DNA of 64,000 nt from Pocillopora verrucosa (lineage: Eukaryota; Cnidaria; Anthozoa; Scleractinia; Pocilloporidae): assembly GCF_036669915.1 (NCBI RefSeq), contig NC_089325.1:62001-126000 (forward strand). Reading direction: 5' to 3'. This document shows, in pieces, positions 11,311 through 23,189 of this stretch. The notes under the pieces are model-generated. The model had not been told where the DNA came from. It made no database searches and saw only the letters and a program-made list of their open reading frames with translations. A program made the translations under genes and the position numbers. Within the stretch, counting starts at the first letter, position 1. The number at the start of each line of letters is the position of its first letter.

Positions 11311-11964
11311 GATATATTTGAAGTGAGGAGTACAAATTGAGAATATTCAAAATAGAATGGTTTCTCAACACAGTGTGAATGAACCACAAACTTCAATCTA
11401 AGTTGCGCTGTAGCTCTATACTCTCTTTACTACTCTATGGTGAAACTGTGTAAATACTGGAATTACAACTCATCCTTACCCACCATTGGTGACAGTAGCA
11501 AAAAAATGTGTTATAAATCAAGTTTAGAACACAGCTAATCTTTCCAAGAACTGTAGATGTTTGTGGAACTGTAGTAAATTTAGATGATTTGTTTTAAACT
11601 GAAGGACTATTAACTGATTCACTTCAAAGTAAGTCAATTCTTGAGAATGATACAATGAATAACATTGAATGCACAGTTTTTGATATCGTCTTTCTCTTAT
11701 TGCATCAGTTGTACCTTTAAACCCACAAAAATAAAGGATTGAAATATATGCATTCCCTCATGCTTTATAATGAAAGAGACATGTCCCCTATTCAATACAC
11801 TAGAAACAGAAATGGAATGGCTTCACTTGTTGATGCCATTAGAAAAATACAAGAGAAATATGATTCTCAATTTGATATATGTTCATGGAAAGTGGTTGAC
11901 AGAAACAAAAGGGAAAAAAATTAATGAATAAACATAGACAAAAACACCCTTGCGAAATGGCTTT
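11311..11964. other. Gene-poor stretch beside the Helitron fragment
   Basis: A plus-strand frame over 11739-11924 (61 codons, includes YTRNRNGMASLVDAIRKIQ) is open but not recognised. It may be more of the same transposon polyprotein. Nothing else is supportable. Confidence 0.35.
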
Positions 11965-12250
11965 TGGAATTCCTAGGAATTCCTAGGATTTTCCTAGGAA
12001 TAAAGGTGTGAATTTTCATGGTAAATTCGGACTGGGAATTCCTATGAATTCCTAGGAATTCCCAACCATAACAACTCTGGTTCTAAAAACCTAGAAATTC
12101 CCAGAAATTCCGAGTTTATAGCCAACAGGACTTGGAATTCCTAGGAATTCCAACTCAGAGAACTAATGACTTTCCCTGAAAAGCTGTAAATCTAAAAAAC
12201 TCCTAGGAATTTCTGGGAATTTTTGGGAATTTTTAGGAATGTTTAAGAAT
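11965..12250. repeat. Palindromic GGAATTCCTAGGAATTCC repeat cluster
   Basis: Many imperfect copies of the self-complementary motif TCCTAGGAATTCC and its half GGAATTCC are scattered over about 290 bp. Single copies occur in the Helitron relics at about 661-676 and 15514-15529. The organisation recalls the palindromic arrays at the ends of the 16143-21455 transposon, but no terminal inverted repeat was found here. Confidence 0.7.
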
Positions 12251-12830
12251 TACTGGGAATTTTAGAGGCTAATGATATCAAATAAATACTTTAAATAAAA
12301 AAAACCCAGCTAAAATTCAAGTATTCAATGAAATTTATTTAAAAGCTTAATTAAGGCTTACATGTAAAATATTTTTGATTAATTATTAACATCAATGTGT
12401 GGTAATATTAGGATGGAATTTGATTTATTTTTCTTTTCTTGAAAACTTCATACAGATTAATCCTCAATTACAGCTATTCATATAAAATAGTCCTAATCAA
12501 TCATTAAATTTGGTTTGACACAAATTGTGAATAAAATCTGTTGATTCTTTTCCATAAAATACAATATCTTAAATTATATTTGAAAACCAAGCACTCTTGG
12601 GAGTGAAGGGGTTAATTACAGACAAATAAAATTGATTTTTGATTAAAATCTTGTTGTAACTGTAACAATAAATTAGAATGAAGTTATCCTAAACTGCAAA
12701 CTTAGCTGCTGTTTGTATTTTTTTCCTGGGCTCACAATGAGTTGGCCTTAAATGAGGTTGTCTACAAGAAGCTTGACCATTTTGTATCTGGATTCCATGA
12801 CATCTGAATTTGAAAAAAATATAATATATG

Positions 12831-12833
<3 letters not shown>
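12251..12833. other. AT-rich stretch, nothing recognised
   Basis: No open frame with recognisable features and no clear repeat. A fragment near 12595-12615 (CTTGGGAGTGAAGGGGTTAA) resembles one end of the intronic MITE family listed below. Confidence 0.3.

Positions 12834-12862
<29 letters not shown>
12834..12862. repeat. (TA)n microsatellite
   Basis: Uninterrupted TA dinucleotides of about 29 bp. It abuts the hammerhead-bearing unit. Confidence 0.95.
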
Positions 12863-12866
12863 ACTA

Positions 12867-12914
12867 ACTGCAAACAGTTAAATGTTTCGGCCCTCTGGGC
12901 CTCATCAGTGCAGT
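12867..12914 (-). ncRNA. Type I hammerhead ribozyme
   Basis: Read on the minus strand, every element of a hammerhead is present. Stem I 5' strand ACTGCA (12914-12909) is followed by core CTGATGA (12908-12902). Stem II is GGCCC-AGA-GGGCC, five base pairs (12901-12889). Core GAAA lies at 12888-12885. A short stem III of CA/TG plus the A-U pair encloses a six-base loop (12884-12874), and H17 is the U at 12873. The strand after the predicted cleavage point between 12873 and 12872 is TGCAGT (12872-12867), exactly complementary to the stem I 5' strand. The cleavage triplet is GUU, allowed under the NUH rule. Family knowledge: such short-stem-III hammerheads occur in Penelope-like elements and retrozymes of animals. 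Not tested for activity. Confidence 0.85.
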
Positions 12915-13117
12915 GCTGATGCTAGGATGGAGGTAAGACCATATAGCCACCCCAAGTGATCTCACATATGTGGGATCATCTAAGCCATGCCAGAGTGCTC
13001 AAACTAGAAAAACTAGCGAGCATGCATAATGCTAGCAGCAATGACTCATCCTAGTAGAGTGCTCAATTTGGACATGAAAGCAAAGCTTTGTATGCCAAAG
13101 AGCTATATCTAACTGCA
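12873..13117 (-). mobile_element. Retrozyme-like 245-nt hammerhead unit between TA microsatellites
   Basis: The post-cleavage sequence TGCAGTTAG occurs twice on the minus strand, beginning at 13117 and at 12872. The interval between the two predicted 5' ends is 245 nt and holds one hammerhead. This is the arrangement expected for one genomic monomer of a self-cleaving circular RNA retroelement. Both sides are TA microsatellites, which may be the insertion target. The unit has no open frame, so it would be non-autonomous. It could instead be the terminal part of a Penelope-like element, but no Penelope reverse transcriptase is seen nearby. Confidence 0.65.
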
Positions 13118-13118
13118 G

Positions 13119-13185
13119 TATATATATATATATATATATTAAATATATATAAATATATATAAATATATGTAAATATATATATTAA
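13119..13185. repeat. AT-rich microsatellite, (TA)n then TAAATATA units
   Basis: About 20 bp of pure TA followed by repeated ATATATAAAT units. It borders the hammerhead unit on its far side. Confidence 0.9.
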
Positions 13186-13622
13186 GCTCAGACCAGGCCT
13201 TTAAGATGGCTATATGGAAAAGGGCATTTATTGGATTCTCAAATTGAGAAATCTCTGTTATATTGAGTGACTTTTATATTGGAGTTAGTACATCTCTCCC
13301 ATAGATTTTACTAAAAGAGGGCTGAATACATTATTTTGTTTTTACCAAGGAGGGCTTCTTTATGTGATAAGGTTTGTTTAAAAACAGTTCCTATTATGAA
13401 TCTTGAATGTTCCCAAACGTGACTAAACGAATCTTGAAACCTTACTAATAGATTTATTTCATTGTAAAGCATAGGCTTAAGAAACTGCGGCATGCAAGTG
13501 ACCGATTCGATTCTCAGAATTATTCTGGTTTCAGTTGCGCCGAGCGACTTATGTACGCTTAATTCAACCCGTTACATTTATTCTTTTATAAGATTTTGAT
13601 CACGTAACGAATATCGCAATTT

Positions 13623-13880
13623 TTACTCACTACAAACTTTCAAAATCGTAGCTTTACAGATGGCCACTCGACCCTTGTTTGTATCAGTCAATATGTCAAC
13701 TGTTGTCCCTTCTTTTAACTCCACGGCGCCAACGACTTTCTTTTCTTTTACAACACTCACGCTGTTCTCGTTTTCCCATTGAACCACAATAAAAGCTATC
13801 TTTAGAAATGTTACATTAAGCAAAACAGTTGAGAAAAGAAACAACTTAACGCACGAGCAATCAACCGATGAAAAGTACAT
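13623..13880 (-). CDS. Possible single exon, Tudor/BEN-associated N-terminal-like
   Basis: An 85-codon frame. Its second half reads FIVVQWENENSVSVVKEKK and later VDILTDTNKGRVAICKATIL, ending at a plausible GTAAAA donor near 13622. The pattern of a short beta-rich module followed by a splice donor recalls the N-terminal module of BEN-domain proteins. I see no downstream exon and no BEN domain nearby. The start is uncertain, since the first 30 residues look like untranslated sequence. Treat it as hypothetical. Confidence 0.25.
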   Translation of the reverse strand: MYFSSVDCSCVKLFLFSTVLLNVTFLKIAFIVVQWENENSVSVVKEKKVVGAVELKEGTTVDILTDTNKGRVAICKATILKVCSE

Positions 13881-13889
13881 TCAAAGATA

Positions 13890-14876
13890 AGCGCCAAATG
13901 GAGTCTTCTTTGTTTCGGATCACGGGTATGATCACGTGGATCTTTTAGGACTTGTCATTGGCTAGCAAGATGAATCCGCTGGCTTGCCGATTGCAGACTT
14001 AAGAGAAGCGCACACCTTTATTCTGACCTCTCCGACCAGTCCTCTGCTTCTAGACGAAGGATACCTTGGTGATGTAAATGAAAAATGATGTGAGCTCACT
14101 CTATGTAGAAATAATCGACAAGAATCGATCGTACTAGAAATGCACGATTTGTGGCCGAAATTTGTTGAGGGAACAAAGACTCGAAGCTCACTTTAGTTGT
14201 GTTCATGGCAAAGGTGAGAAATAACACAAGCCAATCACAGTTTTGAATGCAACTACAAATCGTCTTTTACCCTCATATTTATAAAAGAAGGATACCACAT
14301 TAGGAAGTATAAGAGACACATAGATGATCCCAGTGTACCAGTACCTAAATCTACAAAGCTTGACCGTAGCAAGCGTTCAGCAACACGTTCCAACACCGCC
14401 ATCTCGATTCCTCAGTCAGTCTTTTCCACTGAACTTAAAGCAGTGGTGACAACAGAGTAGAGTGCGTCTTACAAAGGACTGTATGCATAATGAAGTATGG
14501 GGCTGTGCGGAAACTTTGCCGAAAAGAACATCAAGTAAACTTTAGAGCTGTTGTTATTGAAGTGTGACTTGCGCTTTTCATTTGTATATAAAGAAGAACT
14601 TGTATTTTGCACCAAAAATAAAAAGATGTGATATTTTTTGGGAGATCCAGTGATTGGGACATTTAAGAAATTAAGTTATGAAAGGAAACTTGGTTTGTTC
14701 TTCTCACTACTAACAAGTCTTGTTGACAAATATTTTCAGATCAGAGTTTCAAATAAAGTAAATTGAAGACGTCATTTAAAAGGTGTTCTTTCTCAAAGGG
14801 AACATTGACTACCTCTGTCTTGTCTGCATGCCAAATGTTTGCAAAGTGTGTGGATGATCCACAAGTATTGGAACTC
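13890..14876. other. Stretch without a confirmed gene
   Basis: A plus-strand frame ending in a stop at about 14460 includes PKSTKLDRSKRSATRSNTA and could be a terminal exon, but no acceptor or partner exon is convincing. A second open frame at 14763-14954 runs into Helitron copy 2. Confidence 0.3.
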
Positions 14877-16144
14877 TCACAAAAATGTTTTGTAAGAATA
14901 AAAACAGCTAAACAAATTACAGCAATTAGTCACGAAAACAGAGAAAAAAACTGAAGAAAAAAAAATACAGCAACAACAATCATGAAAAAAGGAAAGATTA
15001 ATTAGGTGTTGAATTTGTTTGTCTAAGGCATGAAATTTCTACTAAAAATAATGTCAACAAAAAGTCTCTGACTGTGTTTGAGGCAACTGAGCTTGACCGT
15101 TCCAAGGTTTTCTAACAAAGGCAACCAATAATGTAGGTTAGGGAAGAAAATATGTTCATAACGAACAAAGTTCTGCAAGTGTAGATAACAATGTAATTAT
15201 TAAAGTTCACATTACTGCGAGGATCAGTTTCATTCATGTCAATGTAATTATTGTGGAAGTTCTGTTTGATGATTTTGGCACATCAGTGAACATGAGACAT
15301 TAATTTGCATCACAATAAAAACATTTTATGATCATGGAATCCAAGAGTCCTTTGAGGTTAGAAAGCAAATCTGTGATTTGAGTACATTGGATTAATTGGC
15401 AATTTCCATTTAACATAATTGACTGCTGATTCGCGAGAAAATCCATATTAATGTAGAGATTTACTAAAACTTAGTTTGAATAGCAAATTTCATGATCTTT
15501 AAGTTATTTTGATAATTCCTAGGAATTCCCAGAAAACTGGGAATTCAGTTCGCAAGGGCAATATCATAAAGCAGTGCAGCCACCAAAGAAAAAAGATTTT
15601 GGAGAAAAAACAAGTTTGAGATATGAAAAATAGACAGGAATTGCAGAAAAAACTGTCCCAAAATAACAAGACCTGCTAAAGATAATGGCACAACAATATA
15701 AAACTATGGATTCTGATAGAATCAAGAGTTGTTAAACAAAAAAGCACAAGAATGCAAAACAATGGATGCTGCTACAAAACAAGAAGTACTTGAGAGACAC
15801 AACAAAAATATTGTATTTGTAAGAATGAAACTGTAGATTTGTGTATTGAAGAGTTTAAGAAGAGAAAAATCAAGGAAGGCCCATATTGTATTTGTTGTAT
15901 ATGTAACAGAACAATGTATAAAAAATCTGTCTTAAAACTCAATACAACTAGTTACCCTTCTCATTTTTAATATACTATTGTCATTTGATGGAAAAGAGGG
16001 TATCTGTAAGACTTGTCACTCTAAAGTCAATCAAGGTAGTCTTCCATGTCAAGCAAGAGTAAACAACTTATATGTAGATAACATCCCAACAAACTAGAAC
16101 AAATAATAGCTCAGTGCATTGTATTTGGAAAACAATTGTTAACC

Positions 16145-16760
16145 CAGGTGGAAATCTTATTAAGATCTTACTAAGATTCTTGTAAGTTTCTTACTAAGAT
16201 TCTTATTAAGATTCTTAATTAAGAATCTTGTAAGACCTTACAAGATCTTGTAAGATCTTGTCACAAGATTCTTACAAGAATCTTGTAAGATCTTACAAGA
16301 TCTTGTAAGAATCTTGTAAGATCTTACAAGATCTTGTAAGAATCTTGTAAGATCTTACAAGATCTTGTAAGAATCTTGTGGTAAGATCTTGCCAGATCTT
16401 GCAAGATTCTTGTAAGAATCTTGTGACAAGATCTTACAAGATTCTTGTAAGAATCTTGTGACAAGATCTTACCTGATCTTGTAAGATCTTACAAGATTCC
16501 TGTAAGAATCTTGTGACAAGATCTTACCAGATCCTATAAGATTCTTAACTAAGAGTCTTGATAAGTATCTTAGTAAGAAACTTACAAGAATCTTACAAGA
16601 TCTGGTAGGATTCCTGTGACAAGAATCTTAATTAAGTACCTTCACAAGTTTTCAAAAGAACTTGTTAAGATTCTAAACAATGTCTTAATGATCTCTAAAA
16701 GAACTTACAAGAACTTGTGAGATTTTCAAACAACTTACAAGAATTTTTGCAGAATCTGTA
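16145..16760. repeat. Left subterminal array of AAGATCTT/CAAGAATCTTG motifs
   Basis: Dozens of overlapping short palindromes built from AAGATCTT, AAGAATCTT and CTTACAAG. Almost every 10-15 bp window is self-complementary, so either strand could fold into serial hairpins. It fades out gradually toward the element interior. Confidence 0.9.
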
Positions 16761-17404
16761 AAAATTCTTAAATATCACATTTTTTTCAGACCATAGTAGG
16801 TAACTGATGGTTTATGCAATATGCAGTAACTGGATGATCGAGGAATGGAGATCACAACTAAGAAAGAATTTCTTCATCCAACATTTAAGCAAAATTTATT
16901 TCAAATTCTCAACACTGTGAAATTAATTACTAAAAAAGATCTTGATAAGAAATGTTAACTGGTAAACATGCACGATTTAAATGACAATTGTACAAGAAGA
17001 GTTCTTGTTCTTCCCTTCGGTGTGTTTTAAAAATCTAAAAAAACAATTGTTTTAATTGTTGGAGTCATTTGACAGTTTGATTTGAACTACCATAGTTATC
17101 CTTTCACAAAAAAGCCACAATAACTAAAGGCATGTCCCAGTTTTAAATTGTTCTTCGTTTGATTCAAACTGAAATAGTTTTTCTTTTTTTAGAGTAATTT
17201 AAGCATGAAAACAAAAAAAAAACAACAAAATTTTGTATTGCAGCAAACGTGTTCAAAAAATTAAAGCTCACTATCACTCATCTAAGTTGGCATTTTAGGC
17301 AATTTGACAGCTACTTGACAAGTAAATTTGCATATGTTTCAATTTTGTACAAATATCAACCAAGCCTTAGTTCATTCAGTCTACGGACTTGTCAACATTG
17401 CCCT

Positions 17405-19307
17405 CTACATTTTGAACTTTTCTCTTGGAATCCAAGCAATTTTTCTATTCAAGTAGAGCCTTATTTGAGACCACCTCTTATTCATTTGGGCATCACCAAA
17501 TTTCTGTTTTATGGCTCCTGTGGGAAGAAAAAAAGAAAATAGTAATTTGTATACAGGTACAAAATATACTAAAACCTTGAGAGCGTATTTTTTAAAATCC
17601 CTGCCAGAGAGGAGTAATAGGAGTTTGGTTTCATTGTACATCTAAAATGAAATGTAACATGTTAGGAGACAAGAATCAAGATTGGAAAAAAAACCCTCAG
17701 TGTTTAAATAATTAAGTATCATAATCTATTGTCTGCAGTAGAATTGTTGCTCTGACTTCAATTCCATCTTTCAGTAGCCTGACTTGTGAGGAGTACTTAC
17801 TAAGATAGAGGGGAGGAGCTTCTCAATGGTTCTCCTTGATCACCATCATGCCTCATCTGTATGCAAAGAAAAGGAGGTAGTGACTATCTTTAACAAGAAT
17901 TTATCATCTTTAAGAGCAAAATTTTTATGTACAAGTTCCCAGTTATGAATCTTGGCAATTTGCACTGCCCAACTCCAATCCAACAAACTTTGTTTACGCT
18001 TTGCACTGCTGAAACAGCTATTCCCAATTCCCACAAAAAGTTGATAAATGAAAAATTACCTTTTTACAATCAGAGGAGTTGCCACCCTTCTATCCCATTC
18101 TGTGCTTGTAGCATTAAGATGGGACTCAAAGTCTACTTTATTCAGGATACAATCATTTTTACAGGTGATCCTATCTCTCCAGTTCTCCTGTGAATATGAA
18201 TTAAAAAAATGTTTACATTTGTTGAGCAATCCCTCCACTGAATTAAGTTTCATTAACCTTTAGAACAAAGAAAATTGTGAGAAAGGGAAGCAAGGAATCA
18301 TAACTCAGCATTAAATGAAAACCAGAAAAAAAATACACACACATTCACAAAACAAAACAAATAAAAACTAAACAGAACCAAACAAAATACAAAAAATGTT
18401 GCATGGAATTAATACAGGTATTGAATGTATTAGAGTAAAATTAACAGGATAACAGTGCCAAAATTCTGCCTTAAGCCATCTAAGTCAATGAAGTCTTGAA
18501 GGAGGGGGGGGGGGGGAAATGAACTATCATGCACCAACATTGAGTATTTAGAGTTCTTACATCATCAGAAGAACTTCCCATTTTTTGGTAATTTTTGTTT
18601 GCTTTGGGAAGATTTCCACTACTGTGGACACGGCCGTGATAATCAAACCCAGTTTGGCTTTCATCATCATCCTCACCAGTGGAAACTTTTAAGTAGAACG
18701 TGGCAATTTATAATTATTTGGGAATAAAGGAATTCCATAATCGATTTCGCGTTGTTATTGCACCCTTCTAGTTTAACTTCTAGTGGTTATTAGTAAAGCC
18801 GAAGACAAATTAATTGTTTACTGTGAACCATTTCCATGCGAGACGACTGGAAGCTACGATGATTCTGCCTACAACACTTAAATCCAGAACAATCTGGATT
18901 AAAACTGACTTGAGAGAATTGCTACAAGTGCAGTAAGGTTAGCAGCCGCCGTTACGTGGTTTTGATGATGATAGCGTTACATCTCGTGTCAGTTTCCACT
19001 CAATTCTAAACAAAAACGCTTCCTGACGAAATCGAACCCTAACGAGATTTTATGATTTGCCTTGTATAAAAATACCGTGGCCTTGCAATTACATAAACTT
19101 ATCGTCACTTTTTTCGTCCATGCTGAAAGAATCTAAAAAGTGCGAGAAATAAGTCTATCGCATCACCTTCCAGATGTGTAATGTTGATAACGTGAACTTA
19201 ATGAATAAAAGTCAGTAGCACTTACCTTCGGGATGATTTGCCTTCATTTGCTTCATTACCAGTCGTGCACTAGTGGTTTTTTTAGAAATCTCCTCAAGAT
19301 ACTTAAA
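17405..19307 (-). CDS. Unrecognised multi-exon gene inside the 5.3-kb transposon (partial model)
   Basis: Phase-consistent exons on the minus strand: 19226-19307 (includes KKTTSARLVMKQMKANHPE), 18561-18685 (acidic, STGEDDDESQTGFDYHG), 18060-18187 (ENWRDRITCKNDCILNK, ends LIVKR), one starting at 18008 (AKRKQSLLDWSWAVQIAKIH), and a last exon 17405-17517 ending at a TAG stop (IKQKFGDAQMNKRWSQIRLY). Donors and acceptors follow GT-AG at each named boundary. The link between the exon from 18008 and the last exon is unresolved; a candidate small exon lies at about 17795-17852. The upstream start lies outside these exons. No transposase, BEN or zinc-finger motif can be asserted. The last exon vaguely recalls the end of a BEN domain. 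Confidence 0.4.
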
Positions 19308-19573
19308 CTACCAAGACCAATGTGTTCCTTGAGTTATAAAGCGAGTGTCGTGCACAATCATACGTGTGCTTTCTATGTGCTTAGATGTGTAAACTATTCA
19401 CCTGAGGCCCCTTCACGTGACAGAATAAAACAAGGATATCGCAACCTTGAATGTGTAATCGTAGTGTTCTTTCACAAGAAAAGCAAAACGCGATTTATCT
19501 CCTCTGGTGTGCTGTAAACTCATGTTACTTACCGACTGCGTCATTTTCTGTATTTTAAGCGACAGTAACATTA

Positions 19574-20276
19574 GTTATTTTGTAAAGAACTTGGCTTGTA
19601 AAATCCTAATTCTCGAGATCATTATTCTTCTTCAGGGCTTTAGACACAATTAAATTTCACAACGAGGTAGATAACACTCAACCAAAGTAAAATTTCTGTA
19701 AAACTTTGCCGAAACGAAATGGCGCGAGAACGGTTGACAACAACGGTCGAGTGAACAATTTGTAATTTTGCGCCGGCCGTAGCGGGAGACTGGGGAAAAC
19801 CTTAGTGAAAGTACAAAATGTCACGCAACTCTCGCAAGTATTTTGTAAGTAACTACCTATAAACTTTTTTAAAATACTTTTAATTTCTGCCATCTGACCG
19901 GTCTGCAAATTTCCGATGTTTATTTGTTATTATTTTGTAAAGAATTTGGTCGGTAAAATCCTAATTCTCAAAATCATTCTTCTTCTTTAGGGCTGTAAGG
20001 CACAGTTAAATTTCGCAACCAGGCAGATGACACTCGACCAATGTAGAATTTCTGTCAAACTTTGTCCGAAACGATATGATGCAAAAACAGTTAACAACAA
20101 CGATCAAGTGTACAATTTGCAATTCTGCGTATGCGCAGTGGCGTGGAATGCCTTGGTGAAAGTACAAATTTCATGCAACTTTCTTGAAAAATATTTTTAC
20201 AAGTAGCTAGCTATGAATTTTTTTTTAAATACATCTTTTCACTCTGCCATCTGGCTGGTCTGCATACTGCCATATT
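19574..20276. repeat. Two diverged tandem copies of a ~352-bp sequence
   Basis: 19574-19925 and 19926-20276 align along their whole length, both starting near TTATTTTGTAAAGAA and ending near TCTGCCATCTG. They lie upstream of the minus-strand gene of the transposon, so they may contain its promoter. Confidence 0.8.
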
Positions 20277-20739
20277 TTTTTTTCTGAACCATATCAGCGA
20301 AAGTCTCTTGCTTGTGGAATGTGGTGACATTATCTATGGGTGTCTTTATGTTCAAGGCAAAGATGGGAAGGTTTAATCCCTTTCTAGACACTCCCTATGA
20401 ACATGATTAGTGATTATTTAAACTAGCTGTTCAGTATATTTCATAATCAATCATCAAATGTAATCTGAAAAGTCTGTCCAAATTTAATCTGCTGATACCA
20501 TAATTCCAGTGGAACAATTACCTCTTTAGAAAGCAGCTGCATGTATATTGTGTTCTCGGGTCTGAAATTTGCACACCATACCATAGAAGCTTACTTGACG
20601 TTATGTGATCCCCTTTTGGACATGGCATTTTTCACATCATGTGTGAGAGGTTTTAAGCCTTATGCATCCCCATGCTCTCTTATGAACAGAACAGGATAAG
20701 CATTTCAAGTTACTCAAGAATGTACTGGAATAAACTTGA

Positions 20740-21440
20740 TAAAATCTTGTCAAGAACATTTAAATTCCTACTGATCTTAAAATTTTGATTCTTACAAAAC
20801 TCTTAGATGAACTTTAGATGAAATCCTGTCTAGAATCTTAATGATGTTACATTTACAGATCTTACTTCATTATTAAGATTCTTAAACAAACTTACCAAGA
20901 TCTTGTCAAGAAGCTTGTAAGATCTTCCTTTTCTTAAAGATTAGGATTCTTACAACTGAGATTCTTAAGTGAACTTTATATGATATTGTTAAGAACTTTC
21001 AAGATCTTAATGCCCATGTGTTGTAAAATTTTTTTTAGGATTCTTAAAAGATTCTTAAATAAACTTAATAAGATCTTGTTGAGAACCTTTCAAGATCTTA
21101 ACCCCTATTTCTTGTAAAATTTTGTGAGGATTCTTACAAGATTCTTAAATAAACTTAGTAAGATCTTGTTAAGAACCTTCCAAGATCTTAATCCCCATGT
21201 GTTGTAAAATTTTGTCAAGATTCTTACAAGATTCTTGTATAAACTTAATAAGATCTTTTAAGATCTTACAATGCTCAAACCTGGTTAAGATTTGTTCAAG
21301 AATTTGGCAAGATCTTATTAAGATTATTAATTCTTAATAAGATCTTAGTAAGATCTTCATCTTAATTGCCATCTTATAAGATTCTTACAAGATCTTCCAA
21401 GATCTTACAAGATCTTACAAGATCTTCCAAGATCTTAATA
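20740..21440. repeat. Right subterminal array of AAGATCTT motifs
   Basis: Mirror counterpart of 16145-16760. It includes three longer tandem units of about 115 bp near 20950-21260, each starting around a degraded form of AACTTAGTAAGATCTTGTTA. It ends in the terminal inverted repeat at 21429-21455. Confidence 0.85.
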
Positions 21441-23189
21441 AGATTTCCACCTGGGAAGCTAAAAAATTATTAAAACTGATTGTTCAAACATTGGTGTAGA
21501 ACTGACAAATATGACACAGGCTAATAATGATGACACCAACTTACTAATAATTACTGTTAATAATCATTTAGAGAGTACATTTGAAAATCTAGTTATTATG
21601 GGACAACCTTGTGATGCCCATTTTCTTGAGAATTCAAAATTGAACAGCTCTGTAGATGCTCCTTATAATAGATCAGAACTTCAAATTAAGAAGTAGAAGA
21701 CCCTTTTAATATACACAGGTCACCTGCTAGTGAGACATGTTTGCAGTCAGTTATTCCAGATTATCCCATTTTAACTGAGGAACATCAATCTGATAACTCC
21801 AATGGTAGAGAAATCAGTACTACCATATAGCACCTGGTGAAAACAAACACCCAGTGTCTGTAATGACTGAGAAACTATGTGAGGAGCTTGCATTTCCAGT
21901 ATTATTTCCAAAAGGAAGATTTGGTCATACCACAGAACAACAAATCAAATCTAATTGTTATCAGTTACTAGATACTTTAATGCCAGACTGCTACATCACA
22001 GTGGAAGATTTGCAACGGATCCAGAATATCTCTTCTTTGCTCATTTCATTATCAAAGAGAAAAAAAGTATCTGACAACATCAACATTGCCCTTAAGAAAG
22101 TTCATGGTATTATCATATTATCATTGTAATTAGTAGATAAATTATATTGTCATATGAAGAAATATTAAAACTAGTTTAATTGTCTTTTTCCTCACTTCTT
22201 ATATACAGAATGAACACACTTAGATAATTTTCATATGCCAGTGAAAATTTGCAATTACTGTAATAAGTAGACCCTGAATTTTTTGTTCATCATCAAACTT
22301 AACTTAACTCTTATTCAAGGGCAAATGCAAATGTGGTTTTGATTAGTGTGATTTCAATAAGCCTGGATACTGCTGATGAATCACATAAAAGTGATTAGAT
22401 GCTACATGCTTTGTCACCTTTTGTTTCTTTGCATGTTTTAGAGTGACTTTCATTTGCCCATGAAATAAAAAAATGACTATTTAGTATGTAACAGTTGATG
22501 AAGAACAAAAGAAAACAAAAGATTCACAGTACACCACTAAATATTAATTACCCTATTCTTTCACAAAAAATGAAAATCACTCTAAACATTAACAGTCAAT
22601 AAGTTCTCATCAGGTTTAATTAAATCGCTCTAACCAATAAACCAAAATGTATTGACTAAAGTATACTAGCCATGTAACTCCAAATGGAAAAAAAAAATTG
22701 GAGGGTAATTGTACAAAATATGCTAAAGTATATTTCATAGGTTCATGAGAACCACTCTACAAACCCTATACAATTAATAGTTCATCTGCTGATAGGCTTT
22801 GGTACTGACTTCTTGTTTTCTCTTGGCGATAAGAAAAATAAGTAATTGGTTTTCTTGCGTGGGTTAAGTGTCATCACCCTAGCACTTGGGACTGTTTATA
22901 GTCAAAAGCTACATCAGCCTGAAATCCTTTGTCAACCAAGAAAAAGGAAACATAACAGGACACCCAATTTGGCAAATGACTCACCCCGCAACAACGAAAT
23001 AAAATTTAATCAAGTTAAAAGTTACAGGATAAACCAATAATTGCATAAAAACTTAGGCAAATGCGGACACAAAAAACATTCCGACGGAAAGCCCGAGTGA
23101 ATGCAAATATACGTCTCGTGTACTCTGTTTCTATGGGCGGAGTGGTAACTATTTTTTTTTTTAGCTTTTGTTTGTTCTTTTTCTGTTTC

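Larger units (their letters stand above)
16143..21455. mobile_element. 5.3-kb TIR transposon with palindromic subterminal arrays, superfamily unassigned
   Basis: Both ends carry an identical 27-bp inverted repeat beginning CCCAGGTGGAAATCTTATTA. Copy 1 of the host Helitron sequence (empty site at 1292-1293) shows that the element interrupts it. The flanks read GTTAA before and AAGCT after, consistent with a 2-bp AA target duplication, although a deletion on the right makes this uncertain. Inside each end are 600-700 bp of AAGATCTTACAAGATTCTTG-type repeats. The core holds a spliced minus-strand gene of unknown function. I do not recognise the superfamily. Confidence 0.75.
14877..23180 (+). mobile_element. 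Helitron-derived element, copy 2, interrupted
   Basis: 14877-16142 matches 1-1293, and 21481-23130 matches 1530-3210, with few differences. Between them lies a 5.3-kb terminal-inverted-repeat transposon (16143-21455), and copy 1 sequence 1303-1517 is missing at its right side. The coding remnant at 21481-22129 (motifs LCEELAFPVLFPKGRFGH, LQRIQNISSLLISL) is as broken as in copy 1. The right end leads into the sequence shared with the TRIM upstream flanks, as for copy 1. Confidence 0.6.

Noticed and set aside
13501-13530. GATTCGATTC resembling a tRNA B box
   Set aside because: No matching A box or cloverleaf could be drawn around it.
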